Assembly (NCBI GenBank): GCA_965644295.1
Contig: CBFFRP010000167.1
Coordinates: forward strand, 1 to 64,000
Reading direction: 5' to 3'
DNA length: 64,000 bases
Source of the DNA: Paraphysomonas bandaiensis
Taxonomy: Eukaryota; Chrysophyceae
The position numbers were made by a program, and so were the translations under genes. This document shows, piece by piece, positions 9,880-20,640 of this stretch. The notes under the pieces are model-generated. The model was given only the letters and a program-made list of their open reading frames with translations. It made no database searches and had not been told where the DNA came from. The first letter of the stretch is position 1, and every line of letters begins with the position of its first letter.

Positions 9880-11026
9880 TTAACCTGTATCTGCTTTTTC
9901 GACTAACTCTGCAATTTTCGTGCCAATCAGATGAGTATTTGTAATACGTTGGTTCCGGCGATTTGCTCTCTTTCTATTCTTCTTGGTAGTTTCTTCTGTT
10001 CTAAATCTCTTCAATGTGGCAGACGTACCCACGCGAGATATCAGATTTAGTTTCAAAAGTGCAGCGTGAAGGTCAGTTTCACTACGAAGTTTCTTTATGT
10101 CATCGACCGTTCCGTGCCACTTGTCACGAATGTCGTTGGTGCACCCATGCTTATATACTGTCCCTTTAAATGGTTCAGTCCCATCGTAATCTCCGTCCAG
10201 TGGCATTACGGTATCACTGAATACATCCACGTACACATTCCTGGCAGATAGGCTTTTTACAGATGATACAGAGAGGGGGGGGCTTGCGCGTGCAGGTTGA
10301 TTTCCGGACGTCGACACGGCGCAGGCAATACGAAACCATGATGATGACACTCGAACAGCATCTCCGCGTCGCACTTCGGAACGCAGGTCAGTGGAGGTTT
10401 CCACCAGCTGACGACCTGGAACAGCAGAAACTGTACCCGATAAAGGACACAGAAACGTGTCCCCTCGAGGGAAAAGTACAGTATCTCGAGTTTCACTGTT
10501 TTTGCACGCCATTACCTCACCACTGAGAATAATGTCCTTAATATCGGCTGATATGCCCACATAGCAGTCGATAATATCTTTCACTGATATTCCGCTCTTC
10601 ACGCGCTCCACCATCCGCAGTAGTTCGCCCCTATGACTACAGCAAACTCTCAACATTCGTAAAAATGAGGTTAAACATATTACCGAATATCAAACTTCGC
10701 ACGATACTTGAATAGCATACCGCCACCACCAACATATTCAATATCTATTTTGGGGTTGTTCTTCATCATATCGAGCACAGCATAGTCCTCCCCCTCTAAG
10801 TCTACTAGACACTTCTGAAGAATATCTTGAAACGATGCCTAGTAGAATGAGTATAGAAATATAAGGGGATTATAGTATATACCTTTTCATCCGGGTGAAG
10901 ACTCTGTAGATAATCAACTACATCTATGTGTTTAGTGTGTAGAGATCTTCCCTTTACTTCTGACCCGCTCTGCTTGTTAGAAGATTCACCATGCTGTAGA
11001 AACGATAAATGTGAGTGAGACTGCAT
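9880..11026 (-). CDS. GTF2E2: General transcription factor TFIIE, beta subunit
   Basis: Three exons: 11026-10883, 10838-10684, 10636-9880, together 1,056 bp and 351 residues. The assembled protein shows a first winged-helix region (DYLQSLHPDE ... KNNPKIDIEY ... FKYRAKFDIR), a second one (GELLRMVERVKSGISVKDI ... VLFPR), and a basic C-terminal motif KRANRRNQRITNTHL matching the KKRRFK-x-x-N-x-HL end of known TFIIE-beta. The acceptor at 10637 was preferred over one 12 bases upstream because it restores the family spacing between DIR and ELLR and gives a 47-bp intron. TFIIE-beta partners TFIIE-alpha and loads TFIIH at RNA polymerase II promoters. A low-complexity segment of about 100 residues separates the second winged helix from the C-terminal part. 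Confidence 0.9.
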
Positions 11027-11401
11027 TGAATTTGATTGTGTTTATGGTGTGATGATGGTATGTGCAGTGTCTGAAAGGGATTCTATTTGTTTCTAAGCCG
11101 CTCCACGATATGCTTGACAACTCGCTCTAGTCGTACTGATGCATGTGCCACTACTGTACTGCTACACCACTACACCGCAACAGTACAGTTGTGTGTTGCT
11201 CCGTACCTCTGTGATGTACTGCTATACTGCTCAACAGCGTACCTTTCTATATGAATTGGAGCAGCACATGTTGTCCTATTGAAGTATAAGCAGTGTTGCA
11301 CTTTTATTATACATACGCATATATATGGTACACGTACCTATACACATATATATATACAGTAATCGCACTTCTAGTCACTCCAAATATCAGTCTGACTCAA
11401 C
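11027..11401. other. Divergent promoter region
   Basis: It lies between two divergent start codons (11026 minus, 11402 plus). AT-rich runs with repeated TATATA occur at 11320-11360, about 40-80 bases before the plus-strand ATG, and could serve as a core promoter. This is inference from position and composition only. Confidence 0.4.
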
Positions 11402-12436
11402 ATGGCGTCTCTTCCAGCCCTTTTTTCTATAACAATATTTCTGATTGCAATCATTCATCTGAGTGCACAAGAGTGCTCAGAGGACGGGATATGTATCGCT
11501 CAGGATGATGTACGAATACCTAAATATGCTAATCGAGATGGTCGACCTGCAGAGGCTATAGACGACTGTTTTGATAAGCATGAACAGTGTCCTGCGTTTG
11601 TTAAGCAAGGAGAATGTGAGAAGAATCCGGGATGGATGATTATTAATTGTCCGTTGGGTTGCAATGCTTGTCATCTTCGAGATGCGTCAGCTCGATGCAG
11701 TCGTGATGTATTAAATACGACTCATACAGCGGCACTATATCCCGGACGTCTTAATGAAATATTTGAACGAATTGCTAGAAATGAAAACAATGAGTTCGGA
11801 GAAGTGACTGTGCTATCCCGTGATCCCTGGGTGGTTACTTTTGATGACTTCATGAATGTTGATGAGACTAACGCCCTAGTAAATGTTGTGGAGTACTGGG
11901 AACGATCAACAGATACAGGACGCATGAATAAGTTTGGTGAGGTAGGTAGGGTCCTATCAGATAGTAGAACTAGTTCCAATTCCTGGTGCCGGGAAAAGTG
12001 TGAGTCAAACCCCCACGTTCGGAGCATAATTGACCGGATCGCTTACACGACTTCAGTCCCTGTTCCCAATTATGAATCTTTCCAGGTTTTGCGTTATGAG
12101 ATTGGCCAGTACTATAAACCCCATCACGACACGGGGGGAAGTCAAATGCGTCTTGCTTGTGGACCCAGAATCCTTACTTTCTTTCTATACCTGTCTGACG
12201 TGGAGGAAGGTGGCGAGACTGCATTCCCGAAACTGGACATCTCTGTTAGTCCGAAACGGGGAAAAGCGCTCATGTGGCCGGGAGTGATGAGCGACAACCC
12301 AAATGTTATTGACCACAGGACAATCCATGAAGCACGACCAGTGACACGTGGACTGAAGTATGCGGCGAACACGTGGATACATCAATATGACTTCAAAACT
12401 GCGAATTTGTGGGGATGTACAGGCTCTTTTGATTGA
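11402..12436 (+). CDS. Secretory-pathway prolyl 4-hydroxylase with ShKT domain
   Basis: A single exon of 344 residues. Residues 1-22 are a hydrophobic signal peptide ending near SAQEC. A ShKT-type cysteine module follows at about 55-95 (CFDKHEQCPAFVKQGECEKN, then CPLGCNAC). The C-terminal half is a 2-oxoglutarate/Fe(II) dioxygenase: iron ligands H241-x-D243 (HHDTG) and H309 (IHEARPV), with K319 (GLKYAANTW) as the likely 2-oxoglutarate anchor. The family hydroxylates proline in secreted proteins. Plant and algal P4Hs combine the same two domains, though there ShKT usually sits C-terminal; here it is N-terminal. No intron is needed, unlike most neighbours. Confidence 0.92.
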   Translation: MASLPALFSITIFLIAIIHLSAQECSEDGICIAQDDVRIPKYANRDGRPAEAIDDCFDKHEQCPAFVKQGECEKNPGWMIINCPLGCNACHLRDASARCSRDVLNTTHTAALYPGRLNEIFERIARNENNEFGEVTVLSRDPWVVTFDDFMNVDETNALVNVVEYWERSTDTGRMNKFGEVGRVLSDSRTSSNSWCREKCESNPHVRSIIDRIAYTTSVPVPNYESFQVLRYEIGQYYKPHHDTGGSQMRLACGPRILTFFLYLSDVEEGGETAFPKLDISVSPKRGKALMWPGVMSDNPNVIDHRTIHEARPVTRGLKYAANTWIHQYDFKTANLWGCTGSFD

Positions 12437-12764
12437 TTTATATCTCGGATAAGGGAAGGTAGAAATCAATGCAATGGATAGCATAGTAGCAACCTACACG
12501 TTATCTTTTATGTGGGCAGCGCATTGTAATTCAATTTGATGTTATTTAAATTCGGATTGCCGTATATTAAATGTTTTATTAAAATTAGAGTTGCCGTTGT
12601 GAGGATACTAAGTAGTCGTACTTAGCATCTAACCAGGAAAGACCCGATAACTTTGGGAATGTCAGCGTTCCCAGCTCATGCACAAACAATCATAGATCCA
12701 AAGTAAACACAGTCGCATATCTTCACCCTTCTCCGGGGCGCATAATTAAAAGAAAAGTTGTAGC

Positions 12765-13290
12765 CATGGCTGCGTAGCTACTGCGTAAGAATTAATTGTC
12801 AATAAATTGGCGCAGTTGTAGTCAATTAAAAATACAATTATTACTTGCTGTCCCAATTTCAATTAATTGCAAGTAAACTACGTACGTATACAGCTATACA
12901 TTAGTCATTAGTATGCAGTATACATTAGCTATTAGCTTGCTCAACTGTAGCACTAAATGCTAAGGAACCATACTCTTGCGCAAAACAGTCGCAACAACTA
13001 TTGAATAATCTTTCAACCTAATTGGTATCGAGTTTTATGCTGCAGTATCGAGTTTTCTTGTTAAGATGTGCTCGCTTCAGCTGCCTGTTACCATATGGGT
13101 CAATGGGTCAAATGTTGCCTGCTGTGTTGTCATTCTGAACTAGACTCTCACTTCTCACTATCATCATCTACCTATTAAGCAAAATACTTTAATTTGATCC
13201 TTTTCCGTTACCACTTTGTATCTTTACAACTGTCTTATCGAAAGCAGAATTGTCGCCCAGACGACGCTCGACAAGTCCAAGCTCCAGTTT
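12765..13290 (-). mobile_element. Degenerate hAT element, copy 1
   Basis: The left part (CATGGCTGCGTA, then AATTAATTG-rich sequence to about 12880) and the middle part (about 12950-13285) align by eye with the hAT element at 36570-37150 in the same order. Shared blocks include GCACTAAATG, TTGTTAAG, GCTCGCTTC and TGTCGCCCAGA. Reading frames are broken and no right terminus is visible, so this is a truncated relic. Confidence 0.75.
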
Positions 13291-13587
13291 ATAGTTTATA
13301 GATTTATAGTATCGGTCGTCGTTATGGTTCCAAACACCTTGGTCGGTATACTTAAGCTGTCAACACTTAGTCACATTGATTGCAAAATATAAATATATTA
13401 CTTCTGCAAAATAACAAAGTTTGAATCTTGTACTTAGAAATGCAAAAACAAGGAAGCAAAGTCATAGAACTTTCACATCATATGACAAAACCTACATACA
13501 AGTGCTCATACGGTATATATCTAATCCCAATCTACTTTAAAGAATGTTAATGGAATATGAAAAGCTAACTTCGTGCCACATATGGCT

Positions 13588-14677
13588 CTAACTCCAATCC
13601 ATATCTAGTGCCAATTTGTAAATTTCTGATTTTCGAAGGTTTGTTAGCTTGCTGTCTGCCACAAGCTGCACCGCTTCTGATCGTTTTACGCCGTCCCTCA
13701 TCATACTTCTCAACATATCTTGGGCATTCTGTGCCTTCTCTTCTCTATCTACGCCGGGACTATAAGGGGCAAGGACTATGGTAAACTCTCCTCGGACAGA
13801 AGACCCAGATTCTCCCGGTTCTGAAGTTTCCATTTTTTCTCGAAGCCAAAGCAAGCTCTCTGATATCGAGCCTCTCCATACTTCTTCATGCAGCTTCGTA
13901 AGTTCCCTACAGCAGACGCAACGCCTATCCCCATGCACTACTGAAAGGTCAGTCATTGTACGCATCATGCGGTGTGGGGCCTCATACAGTACAACAATAT
14001 GAAGGGTAGACTGTACTAGATTCACGGTCCGCTTTCGTTCAACCCCTTTGTGAGGCAAAAATCCAAGAAAAGTGAATGCCGTCCCTATATATAGAGTAAG
14101 AGAAAAATGATCCACCAGAACATGCATAACACAAGCTAAACGAACCAGAAAATCCGCTGATCGATACCGCAGTTGTTACTGCAGATGGCCCAGGGACTGA
14201 ACACACGGGAATCCCAGACTCCACACATGCAGCTGCCAGCTCGCTTCCAGGGTCGGATATTGCGGGTGTTCCAGCGTCAGAAACCACTCCAATGTGCATC
14301 CCTTCTAGTGCCATCTTTACAATATTGTTAATTTGTTTTACATGGCTGTGCTCGTGATAACTAATGAGTAGTTTCTGAGGGATGTCAAAATGCCGAAGCA
14401 ATTGAATAGAACGCCTCGTGTCTTCAGCACATATCACATCCACTTTCCTGTATTACTATAACTGAATACTGTGCATACCATAAGATTAATTGAGGCACCT
14501 CAACGTCTCAATAGCTCTGATAGTGATATCTCCCAAATTACCTATAGGCGTTGCGATAAAGTGCACTGTTCCCACTCCATCTGCACTTGAACATAAATAT
14601 CTGCATCTATCCCAGCCAATAGGGGGAGAAGACGTACTTCCAGTGATATATCGATGTAACCTGCGCATGAGATACAT
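13588..14677 (-). CDS. rsmI: RsmI-type rRNA (cytidine-2'-O-)-methyltransferase
   Basis: Three exons: 14677-14499, 14447-14146, 14084-13588, giving 325 residues. Family motifs are in order: VGTVHFIATPIGNLGDITIRAIETL, VDVICAEDTRRS, VVSDAGTPAISDPG, VPGPSAV, FTFLGFLPHKG, YEAPHRM, CRELTKLHEEVWRG and RGEFTIV. In bacteria this SAM enzyme methylates C1402 of 16S rRNA; a nuclear copy presumably acts on organelle ribosomes. The first 30 residues (MYLMRRLHRYITGS...) have several Arg and no acidic residue before Asp23, as expected of an organelle presequence. Two donor sites (GTGCCT, GTTCGT) are weak, but they alone restore the family spacing and phase. The exact ATG is uncertain. Confidence 0.88.
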
Positions 14678-15269
14678 GACTGATAGTTACTTATTGGAAG
14701 GTTCGTGCAGATGGACTTGGAGGAACATGGCATACGTTCGAAAATCCCTACTTTTAGTGTAGTATTGCTATTTTAATGCTGAAAAAACACAATATGGTCC
14801 AGAATATCCTCCAATATCACAATAACAACATGCGCCACCCAATTAGGAATTCTACTCTCTGATTGGCTACGAAAACGCTGATTTTGTTTGGCCGTTTGGC
14901 CACAGACACTGCAGTCAATGCATCGTGAGTCGTAGTGGAACATCCGAGGTAAACAATCTTTACTGCTTAGATTCTACAACTCGTATGTTCTACTATGCAC
15001 AATGCACTAGTAGTTGAAACCTGAAAGTAGAAGAAAAGACAAAGACATAAAAACAGAATCTACACGTGTAACAGGTAGAATACTTAATGAAAACGGCGAG
15101 GAGGGATGTTTCCCATAACAAGTGAGCTCCTAGTTAGTACCTGAAGTGTCGTAGTATAGTATAAGCAACTACGCTGCATGTCACCCTGCATCACGTACTC
15201 TCCCGTACTTGGAGAACACAATATATCATTGTAGAGTATTCCATACTAATAAACACTACTGATTCAGGG

Positions 15270-15545
15270 CTAGGAAACAATAAATGGCAATACTATTGTT
15301 AGATAGCGTTCCGTAATACTATTGATGGAAGTTTTAAACAATACTATTTCAATATAATTGCATCATTACTCAGTAAGGAAACACATCCGTAGAATCCATT
15401 TTTTGTACATATCATTAATATCACATACATGACAACCAAATCCACTACATTGGCAATCAAATGCTCTAACTAGTGCTTAGCTAATCACAATTTTTTTATT
15501 CTCATTCTCTGAACCATCGTCGGTGACGTCAACATCGCTGTATTC
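15270..15545 (+). repeat. Dispersed repeat family 1, copy a
   Basis: It matches the reverse complement of about 41415-41705 in order. Shared blocks include GTTAGATAGCGT, CAGTAAGGAAACAC, AATTCCATT-like sequence, CTTAGCTA(A/G)TCACAA and TCATTCTCTGA(A/G)CCATC. The repeat overlaps the 3' end of the open frame at 15477-15683. Confidence 0.75.
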
Positions 15546-15683
15546 ATTCAAAATTAATTGACATATGAATGCATCTGGCCACAACTGGCGATTAACAATG
15601 GAACTGTTTTTATCTAAAGCAGACAAGGGATATCTATCCCTAAATTCTCTCAACAATCTATTCTTAGATTCTTTGGCATTCAT
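15477..15683 (-). pseudogene. ORF fragment belonging to dispersed repeat family 1
   Basis: A 68-residue open frame with an acidic end, DVDVTDDGSENENK. The other copy of the repeat encodes the same tail (DDITDDGSENE then stop) near 41432-41465. Conservation of the peptide in both copies suggests the repeat once coded for protein, perhaps the C-terminus of a transposon protein. I recognise no family. Confidence 0.5.
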
Positions 15684-15954
15684 AAAGATTCACGTGATTT
15701 GAACCTCCTGTTGGAAACTGATTCGAACTTTCTCAGGATGTTCATAAAGGAAGTAATATCGGGATTCTCTAAACCAGTAGGAAACATATCAGTCGTACAA
15801 ATCTTTTATACGCACCAATTTAGCAGAACCTGTAAGATAGATGACCATCGTGCGACATTTATCCTTTCTGACAGTAGACTGGTTTGGCCACGTAGCAAGG
15901 AATCATTCTTCAACTTACCCTTCAACTTAACCCTAACCCTTCAACTTAAAAGGA

Positions 15955-16440
15955 TAAGAAGAGGCTATATCGTAGCTTATCATCATACTGTTCAGACTTA
16001 TTATCTCGTATGATGCACACGTATTTGTATCTAGGAAGTAGATGTTCTTCAATTAACATAAAGAAAACAAATGACAAGTTGATGGATTCATATCAACGTT
16101 CAACATTCAACATAATGGAATAACAACTGTTCCAAATAAGATTTATAGCAAGTCTTAGAATATTATGAAAGATACACTTTGCAGTATTTAGAAGATAAAT
16201 ATTGATTATATAGTTTTATTTAACCACGGGCAATAAGGAGGCTATATCGTCCCGCGCTCAAAATTTTGAAGCGAGGGGCGAGGGGTTAAATTGTAGCTTA
16301 TCCTCATGACGTTGAAAAGTTAGTATTAGATTGTATAGCTATTTGTAGCATGCTTGCTGTATTAAGAAATAGATGCTCCTTGATTACCATTAACAACACA
16401 AATGAGAACTCATATAGTTTCAAATCAATGATAAGTATAC
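15955..16440. repeat. Local duplication, dispersed repeat family 2
   Basis: Two similar units start near 15962 and 16231 (GAGGCTATATCGT ... GTAGCTTATC(A/C)TCAT). The second unit carries an extra segment, about 16248-16295, that includes CCCGCGCTCAAAATTTTGA. The same extra segment recurs in reverse orientation at 58930-58975. Upstream, 16208-16228 (AGTTTTATTTAACCACGGG) recurs in reverse at 59318-59340. Confidence 0.7.
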
Positions 16441-17725
16441 TGTAAGTGTGATGATAAATGTGAACAGTTGAATATGAAAGAGAGGCTTTTTATTGCCTTA
16501 ATTAGCATCATCATCACATTTATATACAGAAGGCTTTACCTCTGCAAGTGCACCTGATCGAATGATGTGTGTATGATATGAGACGCATAATATCCTGAGA
16601 AGCACGATATGGCTCAAACCCTGAAAGAACTGGGTGCCACTGCTCCCAACCACCTATATAGCATCAGATATGGTACTTAAACTATCCTGTAATATTCTTG
16701 AAGTTGTTTCGAAGTCCTGGATATAAAGACAGGTCACTTACACTGACATCGTTGTGATCTTATACAGCAGTCGAAGGATGGAATATAACTTGGAGTTAGA
16801 TTATCTGCTCTTGGTATTTCGCTCATGCTTGTGGTTTCTCTATAATGGTGTACTATAATGAAATCACTTACATATGACTGTCATTATCATACTTAGGATA
16901 GAAGTGAGCTTCTGTTGAACCGAATATTGAAGTTGAATGTCTATATTTGTCCGGTGCTGATATGAGCGCCCTGTTTAGACAAAATCAGGTCAAAAAAAAG
17001 CTTTTTTTGGGACAAAATGGGGATATAAACATATAAACTCCACATGAAGAATAAAGCCTAATAGTATAATAGCAACACTCGGTTGAATAGAGCTAGAACC
17101 ACACACGTTACGAATTTTATATCTTATATAGTTTGGCAATTATTTGTAGTCAATTTGATATTTCATTTTATTATCTTGTTGTATCACGCGTTAAAATGAG
17201 ATATACGTGAATCAATGAATCTTAGTAGTTCAAAATTAACGTAACACTATAAAATTTATATTGTAATAGGTATTTCGCTGCTATAAATTATATATCCTCA
17301 ACTATCTCTCATCGCTTTAACTTAGTACAAGCCTAAGCACGTATAAGTATAAGTGTGTCCGAATTATCAGAGAGCTTTCTATTCCACATGAGTAGTGAAT
17401 CTCATTAAAAGTGACAGATTCGCTCTTGCTATCGTCATTCCGTGCGTACACAGTATAAAATATTAAACTTTTAAATTACGAACGGGGAAATATAATTGAC
17501 ATATAGTCATCATGAGAACAATATTCAGAGGTAAGAATAACACAGAAAACGTAAATGCAATGTGGTTCGAAATGGCAGATAAAACGAAGGTGTATATGGT
17601 GTGCCGCACCTACAATACATAGGTTTCTGGGAAGCGATACATAAGTATATATCGGTCATAACAATGTAGCAAAAGTACAAGGCACAACTGCACCAAAAAA
17701 CACATACTAGACCTGCAGGTATCAA

Positions 17726-19235
17726 CTATTCCAACTCCTCAACCCTGCTCCCAACCCCCTCTCTAGACGTATTTTGTCTGTTATCAACCGACACGAAGAG
17801 CCTGAGGTCCGACGGGGTAAAGGGCTTTGCCAAAAACACATCCATCCCGGAGGCTATAGCGAGGCTACTGCTCTTGTCATCTGTATTGGATGAGGTTCCG
17901 ATCACAAATTGGCGCCGTACTATGCCTCGCTTCTTGTTCTCCTCCTCGTAACTTCTTAAAGTACGAGCGATCTGAATACACACAGCATACCGGTTAGAAT
18001 ATGTAGACGGGGTCGAGTGCTAAACAAAGGCTATACAAGTACATGTGATATTCAATGCTAACCTCAGCGCCACTCATGATTGGCATATTAAGATCGGTGA
18101 GTACGATATCGTAAGGCATACTATCCATGCGCATTAGCCGCTGCAGAGCATCTGAACCGTCACTTGTGGTATCGATACAGAAACCAGCGCTTTGCAGTCG
18201 ACGGGCAGTCAATTTAAGCGTAATGATGGAGTCATCAACGAACAGGACACGGAAGGGGCGAAGGAGACCGAGTCCCGCATACGGACTGCCCATTGGATTG
18301 TTGCGCTGTTGCTTCTGTAGTGTGTCGGTTATGTGGCTAGGGAGAGGAGTTTTCATGACGGAGAGCTTCTTCCTCCTTCCTCGGCCAGGAGGGGCACGCT
18401 TTACCAGAGGGCCGAGCTGAATGCTTGGCTCATTTGGTTTCTCACTTAGTGCATCGCTGGCTGCATCGATGTCATGAGCGGCATCCGTGAGCAAGGGAAT
18501 TTCGTTCCGTAACTGTCGATATATTGCTACAGCAGATTCGTAAACAGAATCCCCGGACGACTCTGTGCCAGACGCTGTTGGCAGACTTGACGTGTTATCC
18601 ACTCGAGACAGTTTGGACGGGTGTAGGGTGTCATCTTTCTCTGTATCGCCTTGACTTTGATTTTGTGCAGATTCAGAGGAAGAATTCAGACGACCCACAG
18701 AATTGCGAGGGCGCTTGCGTGAGAAGAAATGATTTAGCGACGATTTCACATCCTGTGCGGCCTGAAACAAATACTCCCCCATTTGTTCGACATGCTGTTG
18801 CTCTTTCTCAAAGTTTCTATGAGCAGGCTCTGAGTACATTGAGTACTCCCCCATACACTGACCAGGGATACACCCATTTCCCCCTGCTCCATTCGACATA
18901 ACAATATATGTCTTTGTCCCATTAGGTAGATACACTTCTTGCATAGGAGGATAGAGGGCTACTTGTCCATGTGAACCATTCGGCTGATAGAACCCTCCTT
19001 GAGGCATCATCGCAGCTGTAATTGGCATCGTACTTACCGAATGACCCGTAGACATCATCATCCCCCCGCAGGATGGAGATATATTCGTTCCTACATGAGG
19101 AGGAAACTGTTGTACATATGCTGTACGTGAACTATCCATATTAGGATCTTCTGATTCCATTTTGAATGATCCTCTTAGGAGTTCATTCTGATCATTCACA
19201 GGAAGACATCCTCCATTCCAATCGTAAGTTGACAT
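17726..19235 (-). CDS. Response-regulator protein with C-terminal receiver domain
   Basis: Two exons, 19235-18063 and 17971-17726, encode 472 residues. The receiver occupies about residues 327-455: acidic pair D334-D335 (VLFVDDS), phosphoacceptor D381 (LTDLNMP), T417 (VIGTSS) and K440 (AKPF). All key residues are present, so phosphotransfer from a histidine kinase or phosphotransfer protein is expected. The N-terminal 320 residues are not recognised: first a Met/Gly/Pro-rich stretch, then a possible helical region (RNFEKEQQHVEQMGEYLFQA) and a basic FFSRKRPRN patch that could be a nuclear localisation signal. There is no kinase, HPt or DNA-binding output domain I can identify. The intron falls inside the receiver. 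Confidence 0.88.
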
Positions 19236-20640
19236 GATTAATATATACGATGAGCGATGGATATGAATACGATCTGATTGAAACTATTCACAAAAAAAAA
19301 CAAAGTAAAAGAAGTGAAAAGTATGTGAATTTAGCGTACACACAAAGATAAAATTTATAAACTTAAAAGATAAAGTAGAAGAATTGTATTGATATAACCC
19401 TCACTTCCCTTGATACACTTCACATAACTCTGTTACTATATGTTCGGATCGTTTGTGCTGACATCATTATTCCCTCCAGATCATATTTCAGTTTAGAATT
19501 TTTCAGTTTTTAGAAAAGAATATCATATCTTGAAAAGAAACAAACTGAAAATTCGATACGAAAATCGAAATCTTGCTTGTATCTATTGCATCTTTATATA
19601 TACACAGTACATAGACACGTGAGTCAGTGGAACTTACGTGGATAGTAAATTCACGGAGGATATGCAGTGTTGCCGTTGAATCAGCAGCTATGTGATACCG
19701 AAAGGATGGAGGAGTTTCGTGTACGCGATATTAGAATCCTCATTTCCACCAGGATCGAGTCAATGGATGGTACTACAATTCAATATTTTAAGCACTCAAA
19801 CCCTTTCGCTTAAAACGCTTGAATGTCCCTAGAATTTTATCCGATACTCATTTAAACCAGTAGTTGTTAACAAAATTCCTGGTGATTTCGACAGTTTGTA
19901 CAGTAAAACATGCACCTCCCATACAGAGATCTATATGATAGTCTCATATAATATCTTACATACTATTGAGCATGTGATGTATATACAACAATTAATTCTT
20001 TATGGTATACTTGTACAACGTGCAATGTAAATATTTTTATGGATGTAACAATTACTAATACACTAATACAATTTCAGAGTCAATGCAGCGAACAAAACAT
20101 ACCCAGTTTTCTAAGATATAATTCCACTACTACATATTTCAGTAAACTATGATGCAATATACATATTTACATGCAGTGTTAGGTTGTTATTAAGTAAAAT
20201 AACAAGGCGTTGTAATTTACTGATTCTGCCTGAAAGATACATTCTATATTTTATAGTAGCACTCTAAACTCTAAACAGCAGCTCCAATGTATCTGCAGAT
20301 CTAATGTAACTAGTATAAGTATATAGTTAAGAAGGTTTAAGACGTAACAAATGTAATGTCGGGTACGTACACACTATGATATTAGAAACTACCAAGATTT
20401 TAACATAAAACACTAGCTACGTAGCTGTTGTATACGACAACAAACTCTTAGACTTATACGCTTTTCGTAATTGTTACATATTTTGTGGACAGATGATCTT
20501 GACGTCGTCGTTATGCACTTGGCTAACTCACATCCGAAAGTAACTACCACGTTAATAAATAAAATCCCTCAATTCCAATATTACTTATTAGAAGTGTATT
20601 CAAAATAGTAAGACTACAAAATAAAACTCTAAGTGGGACA
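19236..20640. other. Intergenic region, nothing recognised
   Basis: About 1.4 kb of AT-rich sequence between two minus-strand genes. Its right part should carry the 3' end of the kinase gene and its left part the promoter of the response regulator. I see no coding, repeat or RNA signal. Confidence 0.4.

Larger units (their letters stand above)
14678..17725. other. Repeat-bearing intergenic region
   Basis: About 3 kb with no host gene I can support. It contains a repeat shared in inverted orientation with 41.4-41.7 kb, and a local duplication at 15.95-16.44 kb shared with 58.9-59.3 kb. Two CCCTAA units lie near 15930. The rest (16.45-17.7 kb) is AT-rich and shows nothing recognisable. Confidence 0.5.

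Noticed and set aside
10649-10683. A 35-bp intron in TFIIE-beta
   Set aside because: An acceptor 12 bases further on gives a 47-bp intron like the others and restores the family spacing.
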